Below are positions 8,473 through 16,660 of a DNA stretch of 64,000 nucleotides, in pieces. The DNA is taken from positions 2,480,001 through 2,544,000 of the forward strand of contig NZ_CP121274.1 in assembly GCF_029639405.1 (NCBI RefSeq). The letters run 5' to 3'. The position numbers and the translations under genes were made by a program. This DNA is from Microbacterium proteolyticum (lineage in GTDB: Bacteria > Actinomycetota > Actinomycetes > Actinomycetales > Microbacteriaceae). How positions within the stretch are numbered: the first letter of the stretch is position 1; each line of letters begins with the position of its first letter. Under the pieces are notes generated by a model. It searched no databases. It was not told the origin of the DNA and saw nothing but the letters and a program-made list of their open reading frames with translations.

Positions 8473-9000
8473 ATGACCACCGACATCGACGCTCAGATCG
8501 CCGAGAACATCGCCAAGTCGCTCGGCGAGGTGCCCCACCCGGCCCTCCCGAAGGGCAGCAACATCTACGGCTCGACCAAACTCTTCCCCGACTTCCAGGC
8601 CGAGGACGGCGAGACCTACTTCACGCTCATCCACGGCATCCCGCACGAGTCCTCGGTCAGCTTCGTCGCGATCCTCCAGGCGACGCGGGCTTTGCGGAAG
8701 GGCTTCGAGTCGGCGATCTACCTGTACGGCCCCGGCACCCTGGCCGCGACCGCCAACCGCGGCTTCCCGACCACGGGCGACGCGGGCTTCCCCGGCGAAC
8801 TGAACATGAACAACTCGCTCGAGACGTTCATCAAGGAGGGCGGCACGGTCTACTGCTGCCGCTTCGGTCTCGCGCTCCACGGCATCCGGGAAGAGGACCT
8901 CATCGAGGGCGTCATCCCCGCGCACCCGCTCGACGTGCAGGACGCGCTCATCTACTACGCGCGCAAGGGCGCGATCATCAACTCGACCTACAACCTCTGA
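8473..9000 (+). CDS. Sll0783/MSMEG_0572-family nitrogen starvation response protein
   Basis: The open frame extends far upstream, but the family-like sequence begins at ATG 8473 (MTTDIDAQIAENIAKSLGEV) after a 101-base gap. The product has 175 residues. Its Synechocystis homologue Sll0783 is known to be induced in nitrogen starvation and to be needed for normal polyhydroxybutyrate build-up there; the biochemical role is not known. The gene sits directly before the nitrilase, 8 bases away, in the conserved cluster order. No membrane or export signal is seen. Confidence 0.85.
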   Translation: MTTDIDAQIAENIAKSLGEVPHPALPKGSNIYGSTKLFPDFQAEDGETYFTLIHGIPHESSVSFVAILQATRALRKGFESAIYLYGPGTLAATANRGFPTTGDAGFPGELNMNNSLETFIKEGGTVYCCRFGLALHGIREEDLIEGVIPAHPLDVQDALIYYARKGAIINSTYNL

Positions 9001-9008
9001 GGCGCGCC

Positions 9009-9911
9009 ATGTCGATCACCGTCGCCTCCGTCTCGGCGAACTTCACCCGGGATCTGGAGCAGAACTACGCGCTCATCGCCGATCTGATGGCCGAGGCGCG
9101 GGCCGCGGGAGTGTCGTTCCTGGCGTTCCCCGAGGCCGCGATCGGCGGGTACCTCTCGTCGCTCGGCAACCACGGCGACACGATCAAGACCACGACGAAG
9201 TCGATGCCGCCCGCCATCCGGCTCGACGGCCCCGAGATCGCCCGCGTGCAGGAACTCGTCGGCGACATGATCGTCACGATCGGGTTCTGCGAGCTGGCCG
9301 ACGACGGCGAGACGCGGTACAACGCCGCGGTGTGCCTGGACGGCGAGAACATCTACGGCTCGTACCGCAAGGTGCATCAGCCGCTGGGCGAGAACATGTC
9401 GTACTCGGCCGGTGACACCTACCAGGCGTTCGACACCCCCGTCGGACGCGTGGGGATGCAGATCTGCTACGACAAGGCATTCCCCGAGGCTGCCCGCATG
9501 CTCGCCCTCGACGGTGCCGAGATCGTCGTCAGCATGTCGGCCTGGCCGGCGGCCCGCACCGCGACCGCGGAGAACCTGCAGGACGACCGGTGGACCTACC
9601 GGTTCAACCAGTTCGACATCGCGCGCGCCCTCGACAACCAGGTGTTCTGGATGGCATCCAATCAGTCGGGCACCTTCGGGTCGCTGCGGTACGTCGGCAA
9701 CGCCAAGGTCGTCGACCCGGGCGGCAACATCCTCGCCACGACCCTGCTCGGGACCGGGCTCGCGATCGCCGAGATCGACATCGAGGACACCTTCCGGGCG
9801 ATGCGCGGGGGGATGTTCCACCTGCGCGACCGTCGCCCCGACGTCTACGGCCCGGTCGCCGAGACCACCGGCGCGCACGTCGAAGGATGGAAGGGGCTGG
9901 CCCGTGCCTGA
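9009..9911 (+). CDS. Nit1C nitrilase (Sll0784 family), catalytically complete
   Basis: A 300-residue carbon-nitrogen hydrolase with the full triad: E42 in FPEAAIGGY, K121 in YRKVHQP and C153 in GMQICYDKAFPE. Nitrilases of this family hydrolyse nitriles through a Cys thioimidate. In pseudomonads the Nit1C cluster has been linked to growth on cyanide as nitrogen source, so cyanide or a cyanide-derived nitrile is a plausible substrate here, by inference. Compare the related gene at 11481, where E and C are replaced. Confidence 0.9.
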   Translation: MSITVASVSANFTRDLEQNYALIADLMAEARAAGVSFLAFPEAAIGGYLSSLGNHGDTIKTTTKSMPPAIRLDGPEIARVQELVGDMIVTIGFCELADDGETRYNAAVCLDGENIYGSYRKVHQPLGENMSYSAGDTYQAFDTPVGRVGMQICYDKAFPEAARMLALDGAEIVVSMSAWPAARTATAENLQDDRWTYRFNQFDIARALDNQVFWMASNQSGTFGSLRYVGNAKVVDPGGNILATTLLGTGLAIAEIDIEDTFRAMRGGMFHLRDRRPDVYGPVAETTGAHVEGWKGLARA

Positions 9912-10203
9912 GATGCGCTTCGCCGTCCGCTGGCCCGACGGTGCCGAGTCGTCGCACTACTCGCCGAGCCTGGTGATGCACGACTACCTCTCGACGGGGG
10001 AGAGCTACGGCGTCGCCGACTTCGTCGCGCGCTCGAGCGAAGCTCTGGATGCCGCGGGCGAGCGCGTGCGCGCCGCGTACGGCTTCGCGTGCACGTCGGC
10101 GATGGCGTCTCGCGACGAGATCGCCCGGACGGCGGCCGCCTACGGCGCCGGCGAGGTCACGGTGCTCCGCATGGAGCCGCCCCTTCCGGCGGTGGCGTCG
10201 TGA
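9904..10203 (+). CDS. MSMEG_0570-family nitrogen starvation response protein
   Basis: The product has 99 residues. I chose GTG 9904, which overlaps the end of the nitrilase gene and gives the MPEMRFAVRWPDG opening typical of the family; ATG 9913 is the alternative. The C-terminal end (GEVTVLRMEPPLP) precedes an overlap with the flavoprotein start (GTGA at 10200-10203). Its role is unknown beyond its constant presence in Nit1C clusters. The small size and coupling on both sides suggest an accessory subunit. Confidence 0.8.
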   Translation: MPEMRFAVRWPDGAESSHYSPSLVMHDYLSTGESYGVADFVARSSEALDAAGERVRAAYGFACTSAMASRDEIARTAAAYGAGEVTVLRMEPPLPAVAS

Positions 10204-11456
10204 TCCCCGTCGAGCTCCGGGCGGGCGACCACTATCCCGCCGTCATCGTCGGCGGCGGGCAGGCGGGCCTCTCGGTCAGTTGGCATCTCGTGCAGGCGGG
10301 CGTGGAGCACGTGGTCATCGAACGGGAGTCGGCGGCGCACGAATGGCGCGACGGCCGCTGGGACAACTTCACCCTCGTGACCCCGAACTGGCACTGCCGC
10401 CTCCCCGGCTACGCGTACGACGGCCCCGACCCCGACGGGTTCATGACCCGCGACGAGGTCTACGCCTGGGTCCGCGGCTACGCCGACGGCTTCGACACGC
10501 CCGTCGCCGAAGGAGTGGAGGTGCGGCGGGTCGACCGCCGCGACGACGGGGTCTTCGTCGTGCAGACCAGCGTGGGGGAGATCACCGCCGACACCGTGAC
10601 CTCGGCGACCGGGGGATACCACCGGCCGATCACCCCGTCGTGGGCCGGCGCCCTGCCCGATCGGATCGTGCAGATGCACTCCCACCACTACCGCAACGCC
10701 GGTCAACTGCCGGGCACGGTGCTCGTGGTGGGCACCGGGCAGTCGGGGACGCAGATCGCCGAGGACCTCCACCTCGAGGGACGCCGAGTGCACCTCGCCG
10801 TGGGGCGCGCCCCGCGCGTGGCGCGGTTCTACCGAGGCCGCGACTGCATGACGTGGCTCGCCGACATGGGCGTCTACGACGTACCGGCCGGTGCGCAGGC
10901 CGCGGCGAAACGCGCCGCGACCAATCACTACGTCACCGGCCGCGACGGGGGGCGCGACATCGACCTGCGTCTGTTCGCGGCGCAGGGAATGGGCCTGCAC
11001 GGGCGGGCGATCGGCATCACCGACGGCACTCTCGCCTTCGACGACACGCTCGCGGCTGATCTCGACCACGCCGACTCGGTGGCCGAGTCGATCAAGAACG
11101 ACATCGACGCCTATATCGCCCGCGAGGGGATCGAGGCCCCGACCGAGGAGCGCTACCGACCGGTGTGGGCGCCCGACGGGGGTCCGACGACGCTCGACCT
11201 CGACGACATCGACGCGGTGGTCTGGGCGATCGGCTTCCGCGCGGACTGGTCGTGGCTCGGCGACCTCGGCGTGCTCGACGTGAGCGGCCACCCCCAGCAC
11301 GAGCGGGGGATCACCACGGTGCCGGGATTCTCGTTCGTGGGGCTGCCGTGGCTGCACACGTGGGGGTCGGGGCGCTTCCACGCGATCGCCCGGGATGCCG
11401 AACATGTCGCCGCCTCGATCGTCGCGGCGTCGCGGGACGTCCTCGCGGTGCGCTGA
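10200..11456 (+). CDS. MSMEG_0569-family FAD-dependent oxidoreductase (Nit1C)
   Basis: A 418-residue flavoprotein with an FAD-binding GGGQAGLSVSWHLVQAG near the N terminus and a second nucleotide-binding motif GTGQSGTQIAEDL in the middle, as in flavin monooxygenases. The start is GTG 10200, inside the TGA of the previous gene. In the family context it probably oxidises the organic intermediate made by the other Nit1C enzymes with NAD(P)H and O2; the substrate is unknown. Confidence 0.85.
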   Translation: MIPVELRAGDHYPAVIVGGGQAGLSVSWHLVQAGVEHVVIERESAAHEWRDGRWDNFTLVTPNWHCRLPGYAYDGPDPDGFMTRDEVYAWVRGYADGFDTPVAEGVEVRRVDRRDDGVFVVQTSVGEITADTVTSATGGYHRPITPSWAGALPDRIVQMHSHHYRNAGQLPGTVLVVGTGQSGTQIAEDLHLEGRRVHLAVGRAPRVARFYRGRDCMTWLADMGVYDVPAGAQAAAKRAATNHYVTGRDGGRDIDLRLFAAQGMGLHGRAIGITDGTLAFDDTLAADLDHADSVAESIKNDIDAYIAREGIEAPTEERYRPVWAPDGGPTTLDLDDIDAVVWAIGFRADWSWLGDLGVLDVSGHPQHERGITTVPGFSFVGLPWLHTWGSGRFHAIARDAEHVAASIVAASRDVLAVR

Positions 11457-11480
11457 GCGACTACCGCGTACTCTCGGGGA

Positions 11481-12338
11481 ATGGCATCCGTCACGATGGC
11501 TGCGGTGGCGGCCCATTTCGGTCGCGACGTCGAACGCACGCTCGCCAAACTCCCCGGCATCGTCGAGGACGCCCGCGGGCGCGGGGTCGATCTGCTCGTG
11601 CTGCCGGATGCCACGATCGGCGGCTACCTGCTCGACCTCCACCACCCGGTGGAGGAAGGCGACGGCATCCCGCACTCGGTCGAGATCGACGGGCCCGAGA
11701 CGGCGGCGATCATCGCCCTCGCCGGCGACATGACGGTGTGCTTCGGGATCGCCGAACGCGCGGTCGAGAACGGTCGGAAGCGGCGCTACAACACGGCGGT
11801 GTGCGTCACCGGCGACGGCGTGCTCGGTGTACATCGCAAGGTGCACCTGCCGCTGGGGGAATCCGACGTGTACGCCGCGGGCGAGGAGTTCCGCGCATTC
11901 GACACCCCGGTCGGACGGATCGGCATGCTCATAGACTTCGACAAGACGTTCCCCGAGGCGGCGAGGTCGGTGGCGCTGGACGGCGCGGAGATCATCGCGT
12001 GCCTGAGTGCGTGGCCGGCCAGCGTCACCGATCGCTCCGACCGCATCCGCAACGACCGCCAGGCGCACCTGTTCGACCTGTACGACTGCGCGCGCGCCGC
12101 CGAGAACCAGGTCTACCTGGTGTCGTCGAATCAGACGGGCGTCCTCGGCGGACTGCGGTTCCTCGGCCAGGCGAAGGTCGTCGACCCCGCGGGCGAGATC
12201 GTCGCCAAGACCTGGGCGAAAGGCGGCCTCGCCGTCGCCGAGGCCGACGTCTCCGCCGACGTCGCCCGGGCGCGACGCTCGCTCAACCACCTCGCCCAGC
12301 GTGCCGAGCACGCCTACCGGCTGACCGCACCGGCGTAG
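11481..12338 (+). CDS. Second nitrilase-family protein with catalytic Cys and Glu replaced by Asp
   Basis: The 285-residue protein aligns throughout with the nitrilase at 9009. The Lys is kept (K120 in HRKVHLP). The catalytic Cys is D152 (GMLIDFDKTFPE against GMQICYDKAFPE) and the catalytic Glu is D43 (LPDATIGGY against FPEAAIGGY). Thiol-based nitrilase chemistry should be impossible. It may be a non-catalytic partner of the active nitrilase (these enzymes form spirals or oligomers), a sensor, or an enzyme with new chemistry. The frame is intact, with cluster-typical codon use, so it is not a decaying gene. Confidence 0.85.
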   Translation: MASVTMAAVAAHFGRDVERTLAKLPGIVEDARGRGVDLLVLPDATIGGYLLDLHHPVEEGDGIPHSVEIDGPETAAIIALAGDMTVCFGIAERAVENGRKRRYNTAVCVTGDGVLGVHRKVHLPLGESDVYAAGEEFRAFDTPVGRIGMLIDFDKTFPEAARSVALDGAEIIACLSAWPASVTDRSDRIRNDRQAHLFDLYDCARAAENQVYLVSSNQTGVLGGLRFLGQAKVVDPAGEIVAKTWAKGGLAVAEADVSADVARARRSLNHLAQRAEHAYRLTAPA

Positions 12339-12366
12339 ACCGCCCGCAGCCGCGGAAAGGACGATC

Positions 12367-13473
12367 ATGCGCATCGCGCAACTGACCTACTCCACCAAAC
12401 CCCGCGGCGGGGTCGTGCACACCCTGGCGCTCGCCGAGGCGCTCGCCGCGCGTGGCCACGACGTCGAGGTGTGGACGCTCGGGCGCGGCGACGACGCGGC
12501 GTTCTTCCGTCCGGTCGACCCGCGGGTGCGCGTTCGCGTGGTGCCGTTTCCTCCGCGTGACGGCGAGGGCGTGGGCGAGCGCATCGAGCGGTCGATCGAG
12601 CTCCTGGCCGCCGCGCTCGACACCGAGGCGGACGTCGTGCACGCGCAGGACTGCATCTCGGCGAACGCGGCGCTGCGCCGTGGCATCCCGGTCGTCCGGA
12701 CGATCCATCACCTCGACGCGTTCACGACCCCCCAACTCGTCGCCTGCCACGACCGCGCCGTGATCGAGCCGGTGGCTCGCCTGTGCGTCTCGCACGCGGT
12801 CGCGCGGGAGGTGGAGCGCGACTACGGCGTGCGTCCCGCGGTCATCGCGAACGGGGTGGATGCCGAGCGCTTCGGAGCCGCGGCCGGCGGCGACGGGGAG
12901 GCGGGACGCGCCCGGTGGGCATCGCAGCTCGGCGACTACATCCTGGCGCTCGGGGGGATCGAACCGCGCAAGGGCTCGATCGATCTGCTCGAGGCCTACG
13001 CCGCGGTGCGGACCACGCGCCCCGACGTCCGGCTGGTGTTCGGGGGCGGCGAGACGCTCTTCGACTACCGCGACTACCGCGTTCGGTTCGAAGCGCGGGC
13101 AGCGGAGCTCGGCATCGAGCCCACGGTCCTGGGACCCGTCGACGACGACGCCCTGCCCTCCCTCGTCGCCGCGGCCCGCGCCCTGGCGTTCGTCTCGACG
13201 AAGGAGGGCTTCGGTCTCGCCGCGATGGAGGCTCTCGCGGCATCCGTGCCCGTCGTGGCGCGCGATCTGCCGGTGATCCGCGAGGTGTTCGGCGACACAG
13301 TGCTCTACGCCTCGACCCCGACGGAGATCGCCGAGCGGTTCGACGCGCTCCTCGGCGGTGGCGCGGCGACGGACACCCCGGCGGGGGTCGCCCTCGCCCG
13401 CGCGCACACGTGGGACCGCGCCGCGCGAGCGCACGAGGAGTTCTACGCGCGCCTGCCGATCGGCAGCCCCTGA
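12367..13473 (+). CDS. MSMEG_0565-family glycosyltransferase (GT4-like, Nit1C)
   Basis: The 368-residue protein starts at ATG 12367 with GGVVHTLALAEALAARGHDVEVWT, the typical GT4 N-terminal loop, and has the C-terminal donor-site region with KEGFGLAAMEALA. It belongs to the family that closes Nit1C clusters. A sugar transferase in this pathway suggests that the product is glycosylated or stored as a conjugate, which is inference. The stop overlaps the next start (TGATG). Confidence 0.85.
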   Translation: MRIAQLTYSTKPRGGVVHTLALAEALAARGHDVEVWTLGRGDDAAFFRPVDPRVRVRVVPFPPRDGEGVGERIERSIELLAAALDTEADVVHAQDCISANAALRRGIPVVRTIHHLDAFTTPQLVACHDRAVIEPVARLCVSHAVAREVERDYGVRPAVIANGVDAERFGAAAGGDGEAGRARWASQLGDYILALGGIEPRKGSIDLLEAYAAVRTTRPDVRLVFGGGETLFDYRDYRVRFEARAAELGIEPTVLGPVDDDALPSLVAAARALAFVSTKEGFGLAAMEALAASVPVVARDLPVIREVFGDTVLYASTPTEIAERFDALLGGGAATDTPAGVALARAHTWDRAARAHEEFYARLPIGSP

Positions 13474-14918
13474 TGGCGACGCGAACCTTCTCGGCGATCC
13501 TCGCCGCCCGGGCCGCGGCCGACCCCGACGAGCCGATCGTCGTCGATGCGGAGGGAACGATGACGGCGGGGGAGTTGGATGCCGCTGCGTCGACGCTCGC
13601 GCACGCACTCGTCGACCGCGGTGTCCGGCAGGACGACCTCGTGTCGGTGTCGCTCCCGAACGGCCGCGACATGGTCACGGCGTGCTTCGGGATCTGGCGG
13701 GCGGGGGGCACCCCGCAGCCGCTGTCGAGCGACCTCACTCCGTCGGAGCGGGCCGATCTCGAGGCGCTCGCTCACCCGGCCGCCGCGATCGGCGGGCAGC
13801 CCTCGTCGGATCGCGTCGCCTGGCTGCCCGATGTGCGCCTGCCCGCGCGGACCGGCCCGCTTCCCGACCTGGCGGCGTCGTGTTGGAAGGCGCCGGCGAG
13901 CTCGGGATCGACGGGGCGACCGAAGATCGTGCGCGCGGCAGCACCCGCGACCCTCGACCCGTCGCGACCGGTCGCCGAGTTCCTGCCCCGGAAGGCGACG
14001 CAGATCGTCGCCGGGCCGCTCTGGCATTCCGCGGTCTTCACGTACGCGTTCCGCGGTCTGCTCACGCAGCATCGCCTGGTGATCCTGGACCGCTTCGACG
14101 CGGCTCGCTGGATCGACGCGGTCGAGGCGAATCGAGCAACGTGGGGACTGCTCGTGCCGTCGATGATGGCGCGGTTGTTGCGACTCCCACCCGAGGTGCG
14201 CGCGGTCGAGCGGGTCGCGAGTATGGTGAGCGTGCTGCACATGGGCGCGCCGTGCGCCCCGGCCCTCAAGAGCGCGTTCCTCGACTGGATCGGGCCCGAG
14301 CGCGTCGACGAGGTGTACGCCGGCAGCGAGTCCAACGGCCTCACCCGCATCACCGGCAAGGAATGGCGGGAGCGCCCGGGGAGCGTGGGGCGACCCATCG
14401 CAGGAACGGAGATCCGCGTCCGCACCGAAGACGGCACAGACGTCTCCGCCGGCGAGAGCGGTCTGGTGTGGATGCGACGGGGCGACGTGGCGGCGTACTC
14501 GTACGTGGGCGCGTCATCGCGCCGTGACGACGACGGGTGGGACACGCTGGGCGACATCGGACACGTGGATGCCGACGGCTATCTGTTCCTGCACGACCGA
14601 GCGGACGACATCATCAACCGCGGCGGCGACAAGATCGCTCCCGCCCTGGTCGAGGCTGCGCTGGAGTCCCACCCCGCGGTGGAGGAAGCCGTGGCGTTCG
14701 GCGTTCCCGACGACGACCTGGGGCAGGTCGTGCACGCCGCGGTCCGCCTCTCCGACCCCGGAGCCCTTCCGCTCGTTCTGGCGGAGGCTCGGTCCGGGCT
14801 CGGTCGCCGGGCGCCCGTCGCCCTCCACCTCTGGCCGACGCCGCTACGGAACGCCGCGGGGAAGGTGCGGCGGTCGGCGCTCGCCGCGCGCATCGGTGAG
14901 GCGGGGACGACGCGCTGA
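13473..14918 (+). CDS. AMP-forming acyl/aryl-CoA ligase-like enzyme coupled to Nit1C
   Basis: A 481-residue member of the ANL superfamily. The P-loop is SSGSTGRPK at about residues 143-151; later come GDIGHVDADGYLFLHDRADDII and NAAGKVRRSAL with the catalytic Lys near the C terminus. ATG 13473 overlaps the stop of the glycosyltransferase gene, so it is very likely part of the same operon. Family members adenylate a carboxylic acid and pass it to CoA or another acceptor. Here it could activate the acid made by the nitrilase branch; the substrate cannot be read from the sequence. Confidence 0.8.
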   Translation: MATRTFSAILAARAAADPDEPIVVDAEGTMTAGELDAAASTLAHALVDRGVRQDDLVSVSLPNGRDMVTACFGIWRAGGTPQPLSSDLTPSERADLEALAHPAAAIGGQPSSDRVAWLPDVRLPARTGPLPDLAASCWKAPASSGSTGRPKIVRAAAPATLDPSRPVAEFLPRKATQIVAGPLWHSAVFTYAFRGLLTQHRLVILDRFDAARWIDAVEANRATWGLLVPSMMARLLRLPPEVRAVERVASMVSVLHMGAPCAPALKSAFLDWIGPERVDEVYAGSESNGLTRITGKEWRERPGSVGRPIAGTEIRVRTEDGTDVSAGESGLVWMRRGDVAAYSYVGASSRRDDDGWDTLGDIGHVDADGYLFLHDRADDIINRGGDKIAPALVEAALESHPAVEEAVAFGVPDDDLGQVVHAAVRLSDPGALPLVLAEARSGLGRRAPVALHLWPTPLRNAAGKVRRSALAARIGEAGTTR

Positions 14919-15042
14919 CGAGCGACCGCTGAGGGGGCGCGACGCGCGTGCTCGTGCGCGTCCCCCGGGTGGCGATCGCGGCATCCATGTCTCGTTCCTA
15001 CTCTCCGATGAGCGTCCAGCACGACCGGCGCGACGCGCGTCG

Positions 15043-15591
15043 TCATGTGGCGAGGTGGCGGAGGAACACCTCCAACGCGTCCAGTCGCTCCTTGGGCGAC
15101 CCGGAGATCTCCGCGATCCGCACGTGCTCGCCGACCACCTCGGCGTCGTCGATCAGATCCAGGAGCGCGTCGTTCATTGCCTCGCGGAGCTCGGGGTACT
15201 CGTCGGAGGGGAGCGGGATGCCGTCCCGGGCCGACAACGGCAGCACGACCAGGGCATCGACGGACTGCATCGCCGAGATCACGAGGGCGGAGGCTCGTTC
15301 GCGAACGCGCGCGTCCAGGTCCGTTCCCGTCAGCTCGGCAAGGGCGACGAGATAGGCGAGGAAGTCCAGCGGGCCGCGTTCCGCAATGAGGTTCGGGGCG
15401 CCGTCGGTGATCAGGCGATCCGCCGCGATCCGCAACTGGGCGGCGAAGAGCGCTGCCGACGGGGTGTCGCCCGCGTCCTCAGCCTCCTCGAAGGCATCCG
15501 GCAGGACGACGAAATCGGGATGCCGAAGGTGGAAATCGGAGATGAGGGTGCTCTTGCCACTGGCGTGGGTTCCCGAGACGACGATGCGCAT
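15043..15591 (-). CDS. AAA-type P-loop ATPase/kinase, 182 aa
   Basis: A Walker A motif GTHASGKST lies at residues 7-15, and RGPLDFLAYL follows in the middle. Small single-domain ATPases of this kind resemble nucleoside or nicotinamide-riboside kinases, often labelled AAA family ATPase. No second domain and no membrane segment is present. It stands alone between the Nit1C operon and a plus-strand small gene. The substrate is unknown. Confidence 0.7.
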   Translation of the reverse strand: MRIVVSGTHASGKSTLISDFHLRHPDFVVLPDAFEEAEDAGDTPSAALFAAQLRIAADRLITDGAPNLIAERGPLDFLAYLVALAELTGTDLDARVRERASALVISAMQSVDALVVLPLSARDGIPLPSDEYPELREAMNDALLDLIDDAEVVGEHVRIAEISGSPKERLDALEVFLRHLAT

Positions 15592-15696
15592 GGCGCGAGA
15601 CTACTGAGCCGCGTCCCTGGCGGCTGCCGTCGCGGCGGGCCAGGATGTGCTCATCACCTCGTTCGCAGCGCGGACGAGCGACGAAGGGAGCCGGGG

Positions 15697-16086
15697 ATGG
15701 CCGAGGGAACCAGGGATGACCCGTGGGTGCTGCGGACCCCGCCGGGCAGCTCGGAATACACCCTGTATCGCGACGGCGACGAGCTGATCTGCCAGGTCGG
15801 CTCGACGAAGCTGACGTACCAGGCGCGTGCGATCGAGGATCTTCACGCGTGGCTCGTCTCCCAGCGCGACTGGGTTCCGCTGGGAGCCGCGGATGAGCAG
15901 AAGCCCTCGGCCGCGGGAACGGTCGAGGAGTGGGGGCGCTCCGAGAGCAACCCCGTCGGCGGCTGGTACGGCACACGCAAGGGCTACCGCGGGCGCTTCG
16001 GGATGTATCTGCCGCCCCTGCTCGAGGAGCTGGGGCTCGCGGAGCTGACCCACGACGCGCGGAACAACCGCATGCGCGCGATCTGA
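15697..16086 (+). CDS. Conserved hypothetical protein, 129 aa
   Basis: The start at ATG 15697 (MAEGTRDDPWVLRTPPGS) follows GAAGGGAG at the right distance. The frame is open far upstream, but the longer versions would cross the gene on the other strand. The protein reads as a small soluble domain, with conserved-looking WGRSESNPVGGWYGTRKGYRG and YLPPLLEELGLAELTHDARNNRM. I know of no function. It lies convergent to the MarR gene at 16099. Confidence 0.65.
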   Translation: MAEGTRDDPWVLRTPPGSSEYTLYRDGDELICQVGSTKLTYQARAIEDLHAWLVSQRDWVPLGAADEQKPSAAGTVEEWGRSESNPVGGWYGTRKGYRGRFGMYLPPLLEELGLAELTHDARNNRMRAI

Positions 16087-16098
16087 GTGCCCGGCGCG

Positions 16099-16584
16099 TC
16101 AGTGAGCCTCCGTGGCCGACTCGGAGCCGCCCTCGAGCCGCCCGCGGATGACCGCCGTGATCTCGGCGAGGGCGTCGAGCTGCGCCGGAGTAAGGGCGTC
16201 GACGACGAGTCGTCGCGCCGTCTCGATGTGCCGCGGAGTCGCGCGGATGAGGTCGCGACGGCCGTCCGCGGTGAGTCGGACCTCGGTCGCGCGCCGATCC
16301 TCCGCGGAGGCGAACCGCTCGACCAGCCCGCGCTTCTCTAACCGCGCGCACACGTGCGAGAGGCGAGGGAGGGTGGATGCCGTCTCCGCGGCGAGCGCGG
16401 ACATGCGGAGCGTCTGCTCGGGAGTGAATCGCAGCACCGTGAGCACGGTGAACTCGAAGTGGGTCAGTCGCGAGTCGCGCTGGAGCTGTGCGTCGAGCGC
16501 GGCAGGCAGGAGCTGGCTGACGGTGACCAGCCCCACCCACGCCGCCGACTCTTCGGGGGTCATTCGAGGCGCCTGGAATACCAC
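16099..16584 (-). CDS. MarR-family regulator (MhqR-like context)
   Basis: A winged-helix protein of 161 residues with TLRMSALAAETASTLPRLSHVCARLEKRGLVER as recognition region and the wing at EDRRATEVRLTADG. The start is GTG 16584; a shorter one is ATG 16563. It is divergent from the extradiol-dioxygenase-like gene at 16661, with a perfect inverted repeat between the two. By analogy with MarR regulators of quinone or catechol resistance genes it probably represses that gene until an aromatic or electrophile is present. Confidence 0.8.
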   Translation of the reverse strand: MVFQAPRMTPEESAAWVGLVTVSQLLPAALDAQLQRDSRLTHFEFTVLTVLRFTPEQTLRMSALAAETASTLPRLSHVCARLEKRGLVERFASAEDRRATEVRLTADGRRDLIRATPRHIETARRLVVDALTPAQLDALAEITAVIRGRLEGGSESATEAH

Positions 16585-16601
16585 GCGTCCATCCTAAGTT
16601 A

Positions 16602-16615
16602 GTTGTAGCGACAAC
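16602..16615. promoter_or_regulatory. MarR-type operator between marR and VOC gene
   Basis: Perfect inverted repeat GTTGT-AGCG-ACAAC, in the 76-base gap between the divergent MarR and VOC genes. Size and place fit the operator of the MarR protein, which would repress itself and the VOC gene. Confidence 0.6.
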
Positions 16616-16660
16616 CAATCACCCGAGCGGTTGAGACGACACGGACGCAGGGAGCACCTC

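Noticed and set aside
7663..9000. Very long plus-strand frame through the GNAT-AIR gene into the Sll0783-like gene
   Set aside because: Only the part from ATG 8473 has family-like sequence; the rest is an Arg-rich shadow of the gene in another frame.
10140..12374. 744-codon minus-strand frame across the Nit1C operon
   Set aside because: Antisense to recognisable enzymes, with no recognisable domain or ribosome site.
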